From positions 1 to 50,169 of the forward strand of contig CAJTDK010000025.1 in assembly GCA_910575105.1 (NCBI GenBank): a stretch of DNA of 50,169 nucleotides, read 5' to 3'. Origin of the DNA: Lachnospiraceae bacterium (GTDB taxonomy: Bacteria > Bacillota > Clostridia > Lachnospirales > Lachnospiraceae). Made by a program: the position numbers and the translations under genes. The notes beneath the pieces were generated by a model that made no database searches, was not told the origin of the DNA, and saw nothing but the letters and a program-made list of their open reading frames with translations. Positions within the stretch are counted from its first letter, which is position 1; each line of letters opens with the position of its first letter. Positions 43,281 to 50,169 of this stretch are shown here, in pieces.

Positions 43281-44971
43281 TGGGAAATGCAGAAATTATC
43301 TTTGAAGTAACAAAGGTAGAGTGGGAAAGAATTTTCCTTTCCCTTGAGATAAAGACGAATTATAAAGGAAAAGTAAGGTTCCGGTTAGAGAGCTTGGGGA
43401 AAATCTACCGTGGCGAGGACGGCCAGAGCATTATCGGGATGAAGATAAAGGACGCTTTCTGGGTGAAGAGCGATAAGGTCTCGGACGGCGTGTACCGCAT
43501 TACGGGGAACATTGCAGCGATGAAAAAGCGTCAGTTTCTGGATAACGGACGCTGGAGGATCATGGCATCGGCGAAGGAAGGTGAATTCGTCTGCTATGCT
43601 TCCAACCAGGTAGCCTATCATTTTGATGAGTATTCCCGTATCTTCCGTTACGGAGGCGGTAAGTACGCGTACAATGTGTCATTTAGCTCACTGATGGAGG
43701 AGGAGAAGTATCTCTGGTTTTACATCAATACTTATTTTATGATCAAGAATAACCACTGGAAGCGGCGGCGGTATGTGCAGGAGGCGCTGACGACCAAGGG
43801 TAAATTCAAGCGGATGTATATGTATACGGCGATCGTGCTGATGCGGGCGTTCTATCAGTTCTGGTCACATGTGTTCCCGAAGCGGGGAAGGAATGTGCTG
43901 CTGATGAGCGAGACAAAGGACTATCTCTGGGGCAACCTCAAGTTTATCGACGACCGCCTGCATGAGAGAGGGCTGGATAAGAAATTTAAGATTACTTATT
44001 CTTTCCGTAAAGCGGTTGGAAGCCACATGAGCGCGCTAAGCTGGGCGAAGCTGATCTTTAAGATCGCACAGCAGGATTACATCTTTGTGGATGACTATGT
44101 TCCGGTATTCGGTTTTCTGAATCTGCGGAAGAAGACGAAGCTTATCCAGGTGTGGCATGCCGGCGTGGGATTTAAGTCCGTAGGCTACAGCCGGTTCGGG
44201 AAGAGAGGTACGCCGTTCCCTTCAGGCTCCTGCCATAAGAAATATGATTATGTGCTGGTAGGCTCAAAGGAACTTATCAAGGTATATGCCGAGGTGTTCG
44301 GCATCGAGGAGGAGGCGTTTCTTCCGGTAGGTATGCCGAGACTCGACGGATTCTTAAATGAGGACACTATCCGTACTTTCCGGGAGGACTTCTATCAGGA
44401 ATATCCGGCCATGAAGGATAAAAAGATCATCCTGTTTGCCCCGACGTTCCGCGGCGGCGGGCAGAAATCCGCTCACTATGATTATTCCTGGCTTGATTTA
44501 AAGAAGATCTATGAGTTCTGCGGGGATGAGTATATTTTCCTGGTAAAGATGCATCCCTTTGTGGATAAGGAGCCTATTCAGATACCGGAAGAATATCAGG
44601 ACAGGATCATTGATTTTGCTACTTATCCGAATATCAATGACTTGTATTATGTGACAGATATACTGATCACGGATTATTCATCTAACTATTTTGAATATTC
44701 CCTGATGAAGAAACCGATCTTATTCTATACGCCGGACAGGGAGCTTTATGAGCTTTCCAGAGGCGTACACAGAAGTGTTAAGGAGTGTGCGCCGGGCAAG
44801 GTGTGCGATACCTTTGATGAACTGATGGATGCCCTTAAGAATAAAGATTATGAGATTGAGAAGGTTTATCGGTTTGTGGAGGAGAATTTCTCTAATTATG
44901 ACGGACACGCTTCTGACAAGGCGATCAACCGGATATTACTACAGGGAAACAGGAAGAGAAAGAAGAAGTAA
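43280..44971 (+). CDS. CDP-glycerol glycerophosphotransferase-family enzyme (TagF-like), copy 3
   Basis: A 563-residue member of the Glyphos_transf family, the longest here. Residues 1-115 form a beta-rich N-terminal domain, as in several TarF/TarL-type enzymes. The catalytic part has QVWHAGVGFKSVGYS (about 290), ILFAPTFRGGGQ and LITDYSSNYFEYSLMKKPIL (about 453-472). The translation start overlaps the preceding stop by one base. As a polymerase-sized enzyme it may extend the main chain. It is the last biosynthetic gene of the operon. Confidence 0.9.
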   Translation: MGNAEIIFEVTKVEWERIFLSLEIKTNYKGKVRFRLESLGKIYRGEDGQSIIGMKIKDAFWVKSDKVSDGVYRITGNIAAMKKRQFLDNGRWRIMASAKEGEFVCYASNQVAYHFDEYSRIFRYGGGKYAYNVSFSSLMEEEKYLWFYINTYFMIKNNHWKRRRYVQEALTTKGKFKRMYMYTAIVLMRAFYQFWSHVFPKRGRNVLLMSETKDYLWGNLKFIDDRLHERGLDKKFKITYSFRKAVGSHMSALSWAKLIFKIAQQDYIFVDDYVPVFGFLNLRKKTKLIQVWHAGVGFKSVGYSRFGKRGTPFPSGSCHKKYDYVLVGSKELIKVYAEVFGIEEEAFLPVGMPRLDGFLNEDTIRTFREDFYQEYPAMKDKKIILFAPTFRGGGQKSAHYDYSWLDLKKIYEFCGDEYIFLVKMHPFVDKEPIQIPEEYQDRIIDFATYPNINDLYYVTDILITDYSSNYFEYSLMKKPILFYTPDRELYELSRGVHRSVKECAPGKVCDTFDELMDALKNKDYEIEKVYRFVEENFSNYDGHASDKAINRILLQGNRKRKKK

Positions 44972-44998
44972 AGGTCTATACGGAAGGAAAAATTTGCC

Positions 44999-46951
44999 AT
45001 GCAGAGAAAAGGGAAAAAAGCGGGACTTATCCTGATGAGTTTACTGCTGGTTCTTATGTCTTTGCCGGTAACGGCTGCAGAGGCGGGCAAGGATACAGAC
45101 GTGTATGTTCAGGATGCGGATGATCAGGGAGAGAACGATCAGATAAAACTTCCTGATGGTCAGGATACAGACGCAGAGGATATAAATACAGAGGATGAAG
45201 CGGTAGAGGCCGGGGAGTCAGACAGCAAGAAAGCTGAAGGTGCGGACATAACTGCGCAGGACGGACAGGAAAAGTCAAACTACGACTTAAGCTCTGATCA
45301 GATAACCGTGCGGTTTACGGACGCTCAGGCAGAGCACATCTATACCGGTTCGCAGATCACACCCGAGATAGAGGTAGTGATCGCCGGGGAAGATCCGGCA
45401 GGAGGGGATGCTTTGGCTGAGAAGGTGATTGGCAAAGGCAATTATACTGTTGAATATGAGAATAATATCGATGCCGGGGAGGCTTCTGTCATCGTGACCG
45501 GAAAGGATGAGCCGGGGAAGGACGGTTCGGAAGAGGAAGATCCAGGAAAAGATGAATCGGGAAATGAGGATTCCCAGGAGAAAGAGGAAGATCCTCAGAA
45601 GAAGGCGGATGGGCAGGGAGACAAAGCCGGGGAAGCTGCCGCCGGTGATATCTGCACAGGTGTTAAGACAGTGAAGTTTAGGATCCTCCCGGCAGATATC
45701 ACCAAATGCGAGCTCAACGCACCGAAATCAGCCGACTATACAGGAAAACAGGTAAAGCCTGATGTAAAGCTTGAGTTCGAAGGAAAGAAGCTTGTCTCCA
45801 AAAAGGATTACCGGCTTACCTATTCCAATAATATCAATAAGGGGACAGCAGGGATCCAGATCGAAGGTATCGGTAACTTTACGGGTTCAAGGACGGTGAA
45901 GTTTACCATCCGGTTCGGTACACCCGCGATAAAGGTAACCTCCAGTTATTCCCAGATTAAGCTGAAATGGCAGAAGGTAAAGGATGCTTCGGGGTATGTG
46001 CTGTACCGCAGTACATCGCCGAACAGTGGGTTTAAGAAAGTAAAAACGTATAAGTCTGCTTCCCAGACAAGCTATTCTGACACAAAGGCGAAGTTCGGGA
46101 AGACCTATTACTACAAGGCGCGTGCCTATCGGAATGTAAGATCAAAGAAAAAGACAAAGAAGGAATATGGCGTGTGGTCTGCGGCTGTCAGCGGAAAGAA
46201 GCAGCTGGGGACGGTGAAGATCGCGTCCGCAAAATGTGCTTCTGAAACTACGGCAAAGCTAAGCTGGGGGAAAGTGACCGGAGCGCAGGGATACGAGATT
46301 TATAAATGTGAGACAAAAAACGGTACCTATACTTACGCTGGAAAGGTAAGCGGCGGGAAAGTGTCCTACACAGCTAAGAAGCTGAAGATGGGAGTGAAAT
46401 ATTATTTTAAAGTAAAGGCGTTCCGCAAAAGCGGTTCTAAAGTGCATTACGGGGAATTTTCTGCGGCGAAGGCAGAGACATTTACAGACGGGCAGAGATT
46501 GTATTTTCTGTTCCCTGAGGGTATCCCGACAAAGAAGGCCGAGATGGAGCAGTATCTGGTGACGATCACCGTGCCCATCAAGGATGTAAACGGAGTGCCA
46601 AGTACCAAGCAGCTCCGGGTGCATAAGAAACTGACCAAGGAATTTATGGATGCTTTTCAGGATATGTATGCAGTCGGTTTCCCGGTAAGGGCCGAGGATA
46701 CGGATACCTACAACTGGAGAAGTATGGCATCGGGGAAGAACCGCTCGCATCACAGCTACGGCTGTGTTGTAGATCTGAACTGGAGTTCTAATCCCATGAT
46801 CGGTGTGACTGAGGGCAAGTACCAGCCTGGAGTGGATCCTTATTCCGTGACGCCGGAGGTAGTGGCGATCTGGAAGAAGCATGGATTTTTCTGGGGCGGC
46901 GACTGGAAGTCCAGCAAGGATTACATGCATTTTACATATACAAATCATTAG
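44999..46951 (+). CDS. exported M15-family peptidase with Ig-like and FN3 domains
   Basis: A 650-residue exported protein. Signal peptide to about residue 27, an acidic linker, Big/Ig-like segments (about 100-300 with an internal Glu/Asp-rich insertion at 165-215), two FN3-like domains (about 310-400 and 405-495), and a C-terminal M15 peptidase domain (about 500-650). Zinc ligands can be placed: H585 and D592 in HHSYGCVVDLNW, and H644 in DYMHF near the end. M15 enzymes trim peptide stems of peptidoglycan (D,D-carboxypeptidase or L-Ala-D-Glu endopeptidase); which one is not decided by sequence alone. It follows the polymer operon by 27 bases. Confidence 0.85.
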   Translation: MQRKGKKAGLILMSLLLVLMSLPVTAAEAGKDTDVYVQDADDQGENDQIKLPDGQDTDAEDINTEDEAVEAGESDSKKAEGADITAQDGQEKSNYDLSSDQITVRFTDAQAEHIYTGSQITPEIEVVIAGEDPAGGDALAEKVIGKGNYTVEYENNIDAGEASVIVTGKDEPGKDGSEEEDPGKDESGNEDSQEKEEDPQKKADGQGDKAGEAAAGDICTGVKTVKFRILPADITKCELNAPKSADYTGKQVKPDVKLEFEGKKLVSKKDYRLTYSNNINKGTAGIQIEGIGNFTGSRTVKFTIRFGTPAIKVTSSYSQIKLKWQKVKDASGYVLYRSTSPNSGFKKVKTYKSASQTSYSDTKAKFGKTYYYKARAYRNVRSKKKTKKEYGVWSAAVSGKKQLGTVKIASAKCASETTAKLSWGKVTGAQGYEIYKCETKNGTYTYAGKVSGGKVSYTAKKLKMGVKYYFKVKAFRKSGSKVHYGEFSAAKAETFTDGQRLYFLFPEGIPTKKAEMEQYLVTITVPIKDVNGVPSTKQLRVHKKLTKEFMDAFQDMYAVGFPVRAEDTDTYNWRSMASGKNRSHHSYGCVVDLNWSSNPMIGVTEGKYQPGVDPYSVTPEVVAIWKKHGFFWGGDWKSSKDYMHFTYTNH

Positions 46952-46969
46952 TGAGAGGAATGTCTGAGG

Positions 46970-47671
46970 ATGAAGTTACGGGGAAAAAGAGGATGGGGGT
47001 TATTGCTGGCATTAATACTTGCATTTTGTCTGCCGCTTGGCGTATCTGCGGCCGATGCTGAGCCGGAAAAGCCCGCAAAGAGCGGATGGAAATATGTCAA
47101 GGGTTATAAGCTGTATTATGATAAAAACGGAAAACTGGTGAAGGATGTAAGCAGTATTATCGGAAAGAGGTCATCCTATATCGTCAAGGTAAATAAGAGA
47201 AAAAATTGTGTGACCGTGTATGCAAAGGACGGCAGAAAGGGATATATTATTCCGGTAAAGGCCTTCCCGTGCTCCGCGGGGAATGCGACACCCATCACAA
47301 CAGCGCGGACACCGTCGAAATATCGCTGGCACAGGCTCAACGGAAACTGCTACGGCCAATGGTGTACCCGAATTAAGCAAGGATATCTGTTTCATTCTGT
47401 CATGTACGGAAAGACAAGCAATACGTCCTTGAGTGTTAAAAATTATAATAAGCTTGGCAGGACTGCGTCTCATGGCTGTATCCGCCTCAGGGCAGGAGAT
47501 GCAAAATGGATTTATGATAACTGCAGGCGGGGGACAAAGGTGATCATCTATAACAGCTCGGATCCCGGGCCTCTCGGAAAGCCGAAGGCAGAAAAGCTCC
47601 CAAGCTGGCACCGGTGGGATCCGACAGATCCTACGGCAAAAAGCCTGTGCCGAAAGAAAGGATGTCATTAA
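46970..47671 (+). CDS. L,D-transpeptidase (YkuD family)
   Basis: A 233-residue exported protein with a signal peptide (residues 1-28, ending VSAAD). The YkuD catalytic domain has H142 in FHSVMYGK and the motif S-H168-G-C170-IRL with C170 as nucleophile, the canonical SHGC arrangement. Such enzymes make 3-3 cross-links in peptidoglycan or attach proteins to it. A short Pro-rich, Cys-containing tail follows. It lies 18 bases after the M15 peptidase gene and is probably co-transcribed. Confidence 0.92.
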   Translation: MKLRGKRGWGLLLALILAFCLPLGVSAADAEPEKPAKSGWKYVKGYKLYYDKNGKLVKDVSSIIGKRSSYIVKVNKRKNCVTVYAKDGRKGYIIPVKAFPCSAGNATPITTARTPSKYRWHRLNGNCYGQWCTRIKQGYLFHSVMYGKTSNTSLSVKNYNKLGRTASHGCIRLRAGDAKWIYDNCRRGTKVIIYNSSDPGPLGKPKAEKLPSWHRWDPTDPTAKSLCRKKGCH

Positions 47672-47673
47672 TC

Positions 47674-47700
47674 TTAATAATCAATTAATAAAACTTAATA
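47674..47700. promoter_or_regulatory. three TTAATA hexamers in helical phase upstream of a promoter
   Basis: TTAATA occurs at 47674-47679, 47685-47690 and 47695-47700, spaced 11 and 10 bases. The last copy ends ten bases before the -35 box of the next gene. Direct repeats with this spacing are typical for OmpR-family response regulators such as WalR, PhoP or VanR; an AT-rich UP element is an alternative. Confidence 0.5.
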
Positions 47701-47710
47701 ATTCCATGCG

Positions 47711-47739
47711 TTGACAAGGATAAAACCCTTTGTTATGAT
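47711..47739 (+). promoter_or_regulatory. promoter of the second L,D-transpeptidase gene
   Basis: A perfect TTGACA (47711-47716) is 17 bases from TATGAT (47734-47739), giving a leader of about 25 bases before ATG 47771. Confidence 0.75.
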
Positions 47740-47770
47740 TAAACGAGACTAGAAAAGGAGAAAAGGGGAA

Positions 47771-49612
47771 ATGCATATGAGAAAAATAGCGAAAGCAATC
47801 TGTGCCGCACTGAGCCTGATGCTGATCGTAAATCTGGCAGGCTTTGAGGTGACGGCTGCCGGAGTGGATGATCAGGCGGCGGCTGACCAGACGGGCGGAG
47901 CCGGAAATGGCACAGAAGGCGATAGTGGTAATAAGGAGCCAGCAACCGATCCTGCAGATAAAACGGGTAACGGTGAGGATAACCAGATTTCCGGCGGCGG
48001 AGACGGGGCTTCTTCGGATGGGACTTCTCCCGATGGCACAGGCACAGGTGAGAACGGTTCCAATGATGACAGCACCGGTGAAAATAATGGCAGTACTCCG
48101 GAAAACCCGGAAAATCCCGCGGAGCCGGGCCAGGCAGGTCAAGACACGCCAGAGCCGGATCAGGTTGAACCGCAGGTGATAGAGGGCCTTACGGCGAAGG
48201 CTGCTGCGGGAAGTAAAGATGAGCTGGAGATTTCCTGGACGGTAAGGCCGGAGGTTACATATACACTTAAAGTAACTGATGAAGAAGGCAAAGAAATCTT
48301 TAATCAATCCGGGCTGATCAGCGGCAAAGAAAAGGTTAAAGTTACCGCAGGAAAGAGGTATGATGTTACAGTTGCAGATAACGCCGGAGAAAATCCTAAT
48401 AGCATGACGATTCCGGCTGTCTTGCTGTTAAGCCCTGCGGTAAAAGCAACGCTGGACGGGAAGTCGGCAAAGCTGGCATGGAGTGCAGTAGCCGGAGCGG
48501 ACAGTTATGAGGTTGCCTATAACGGCAAGACTGAAAAGGTGGCAGGAACTACTTACACTCTGGATAAGGCGGAAGGAGTAGATAAAGTTGAAGTGACCGC
48601 TGTTTGTGCATTGAAAGATACACAAAGCAAAGAGTACTTGTATAAGTCTGTTCCTGGAGAGGCTCAGATTGTTCAGGTAGAGAAACCGGAGAAGGTGACT
48701 GACCTTACCGGAATCGATGGAAATAAATCTGCCATACTGACATGGGAAAAAGCAAAAGGTGCATCCTCTTATATTGTATATAGATACAACAGCTCCGACA
48801 AGAAGTGGGAGGTTGTCAAGAAGGGTCTGACAAAGTTGACCTATACGGATAAGAAGCTGTCTGAGGGAAAGAAGTACAAGTACCGCGTGGCGGCAGAAAA
48901 TAAGGGTGGTGTTGGTGAGTATTCTGATACTCTTACCATCAGTGTGAAGAAGACTCCATCTGAGGATAAGCCCCGTTCTATCGGATATAAGGCCACGGTT
49001 AAGTCTAGAGCTCCGCTTTTTGCGAAAAAGAGCAGCTCCAAGAGAGTGAAATATCTGAATAAAGGGACAAGTGTCACCACGATTGATTACGGCAGCGGTC
49101 GCTATCAGATCAAGCTTTCAAACGGTAAGACTTACTGGATATCAAAGGACAGACTTACTTTCCGGGCTAGTATCTGGACGACAAAGGATTATTCAACGAA
49201 GGCCAAGGAAGACTTTGTGAATAAGAAAGGCTACAAGAGTCCGTCCAAGTATCTTATCTGGATCAGCCAGTATACCCAGAGGGTAATTATCTATGAGGGA
49301 TCTAAAGGAAAATGGAAGATGATCCGCAACTGCCGCTGTGCGACAGGTACACATCTGCACATGACACCGAAGGGAGTGCATAAGATTACTTACAAGGAAA
49401 AGGGATGGTTCTACAAGTCAACCTACGAGAAACCGATCGTTCATTTCCAATCCCAGAATTCCTTCCACTCCAGAATTAAGTATTACAAAGGCGGATATGC
49501 GGATGCGACTATCGGAAGACCTAGATCTAAGGGGTGTGTGCGTCTCTATGATGAAGATATCAACTTTATCTACAAGAAGTGCCCGAAGGGAACTACTGTA
49601 GTATCCTACTAA
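47771..49612 (+). CDS. exported L,D-transpeptidase-like protein with FN3 and SH3 domains and a variant active site
   Basis: A 613-residue exported protein starting at ATG 47771 (or 47777). A signal peptide (to about 30) precedes a long Gly/Asp/Pro-rich linker (31-138). Two FN3-like domains (about 140-300 and 305-398) and an SH3-like domain (about 405-470) follow. The C-terminal YkuD-like domain has H566 in SFHSRIKYY and the motif S-K587-G-C589-VRL, where Lys replaces the usual His of SHGC. The nucleophile Cys is kept. The variant may still be active or may alter specificity. It is transcribed from its own strong promoter. Confidence 0.85.
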   Translation: MHMRKIAKAICAALSLMLIVNLAGFEVTAAGVDDQAAADQTGGAGNGTEGDSGNKEPATDPADKTGNGEDNQISGGGDGASSDGTSPDGTGTGENGSNDDSTGENNGSTPENPENPAEPGQAGQDTPEPDQVEPQVIEGLTAKAAAGSKDELEISWTVRPEVTYTLKVTDEEGKEIFNQSGLISGKEKVKVTAGKRYDVTVADNAGENPNSMTIPAVLLLSPAVKATLDGKSAKLAWSAVAGADSYEVAYNGKTEKVAGTTYTLDKAEGVDKVEVTAVCALKDTQSKEYLYKSVPGEAQIVQVEKPEKVTDLTGIDGNKSAILTWEKAKGASSYIVYRYNSSDKKWEVVKKGLTKLTYTDKKLSEGKKYKYRVAAENKGGVGEYSDTLTISVKKTPSEDKPRSIGYKATVKSRAPLFAKKSSSKRVKYLNKGTSVTTIDYGSGRYQIKLSNGKTYWISKDRLTFRASIWTTKDYSTKAKEDFVNKKGYKSPSKYLIWISQYTQRVIIYEGSKGKWKMIRNCRCATGTHLHMTPKGVHKITYKEKGWFYKSTYEKPIVHFQSQNSFHSRIKYYKGGYADATIGRPRSKGCVRLYDEDINFIYKKCPKGTTVVSY

Positions 49613-49682
49613 AGAGCAAGATAGAAAGCAGAGCAATTTAGTAAAGATTAAAGAACAGAGATTGAAGGATTACGAAGATAAG

Positions 49683-49725
49683 AATGCCTCCGGATTTTTC
49701 CCGGGGGCATTTAGCATTTTTATTT
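49683..49725. terminator. bidirectional intrinsic terminator
   Basis: AATGCCTCCGG (49683-49693) pairs with CCGGGGGCATT (49701-49711), with one G-U pair, followed by a T-rich stretch. It lies between two convergent genes and may serve both. Apart from this stem, 49613-49747 contains nothing that I can support. Confidence 0.65.
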
Positions 49726-49747
49726 TATCGTCCAATAGATGTCATTC

Positions 49748-50061
49748 CTATAGCTTTATCATCAGTTTTTTTGTACGGGCAATGACAGACGGCATTACTT
49801 TCCTGATCAGATCAGAAATCTTCATGATTATCACAGCAGTAGATGTGACGCAGATAAAAAGAACGATCAAGCGCTTTTCAAAGCTATAGGAGGGGAAAAA
49901 TTTTTCCAGAGATTTAATCCAGAAAATATGACCGATATATAAGGAAAAGCTTGCTTTTCCAAGTGTATAGCAGATGTTGTTGTCAAAAATTCCGGAAAGC
50001 AATCCTACGTGGCTGAATGTAATCGGTACGCAGATCAGAAAGATCATCAGCAGTACAAATC
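49748..50061 (-). pseudogene. C-terminal fragment of an acyltransferase-3-family membrane protein
   Basis: On the minus strand, about 100 codons end at 49748. They read ICYTLGKASFSLYIGHIFWI followed by a second membrane helix and a basic C-terminus, matching the C-terminal end of OafA-type acyltransferases, which usually have about 350 residues and ten membrane helices. Going upstream, the frame meets a TAA at about 50063, and the preceding sequence is not acyltransferase-like. The gene is therefore truncated near 50062, where an inverted repeat begins. It would have modified a surface glycan with acyl groups. Confidence 0.6.
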
Positions 50062-50072
50062 GTTAAGGAAAG

Positions 50073-50147
50073 AATCGAAGGTGGTGCAAACGAAAAAACA
50101 GCTTTGATCTTTCGATAACTGCCCTTTCGTTTGCATCAGTTTCGATT
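50073..50147. repeat. imperfect 23-bp inverted repeat at the window edge
   Basis: Positions 50073-50095 and 50125-50147 are reverse complements at 20 of 23 bases, sharing GCAAACGAAA and AATCGAA blocks. The spacer has 29 bases. It begins just beyond the truncated acyltransferase and could be an end of an insertion element or a recombination site. No coding sequence is supported in 50062-50169. Confidence 0.5.
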
Positions 50148-50169
50148 TTTTCTGGTTGAACAAAGGCGC

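Noticed and set aside
1-50169. CRISPR array, tRNA, rRNA or restriction-modification genes
   Set aside because: I looked for regularly spaced repeats, tRNA-like cloverleaf ends and typical methylase motifs on both strands and saw none; a dedicated scan was not possible.

Overview
The window looks like a chromosomal segment of a low-to-mid GC Gram-positive anaerobe, most probably of the family Lachnospiraceae (Clostridia). The reasons are the mix of genes: RecD2, ComF, MreB, a CdaA/YbbR cyclic-di-AMP pair, LCP and TagGH-type envelope genes, exported wall enzymes carrying FN3/Big modules, and a Firmicutes-type integrative element. No rRNA, tRNA or CRISPR array was seen. Species cannot be named from sequence reading alone.

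Positions 1 to about 14.8 kb are the right-hand part of an integrated conjugative element; its left end lies outside the window. It ends with an excisionase-like gene (13216-13416) and a Tn916-type tyrosine integrase (13428-14774). Inside are cargo genes (a Rpn/PD-(D/E)XK-like gene, a DUF4143 ATPase), a promoter with an attenuator-like terminator, a pilin-like protein, a VirB6/TrbL-like membrane protein, small conserved element genes, and a PcfK-like, DUF7666 and PcfJ-like trio. Many genes are broken: two apparent single-base frameshifts, one deletion that joins a PcfJ gene to the tail of a PAPS-reductase-like gene, and pieces of a Rpn-type nuclease gene. No relaxase, coupling protein or VirB4 ATPase is visible between the VirB6-like gene and the integrase, so the element is probably decaying.

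From 14.86 kb the host chromosome begins with a promoter carrying a LexA (SOS) box in front of uvrB-uvrA. Then come mreB, recD2 and comF; two unrecognised membrane proteins; cdaA and ybbR (c-di-AMP synthase and its partner); an HPr protein; an LCP-family ligase; a sugar nucleotidyltransferase; and a secreted glucosaminidase-like protein.

From 33.1 to 45.0 kb is a long co-directional operon for a phosphate-containing surface polymer: a polyprenyl-phosphate sugar transferase (initiation), an SDR epimerase/dehydratase, an IspD/TarI cytidylyltransferase, the TagG/TagH exporter, TagD (CDP-glycerol synthesis), three CDP-glycerol-type transferases and a pyruvyltransferase with an unusual duplicated C-terminal module. 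The upstream LCP protein is a natural candidate to attach the polymer to peptidoglycan. The operon runs into secreted wall enzymes (an M15 peptidase and two L,D-transpeptidases). The last 550 bp hold a bidirectional terminator, a truncated acyltransferase on the minus strand and an inverted repeat at the window edge.
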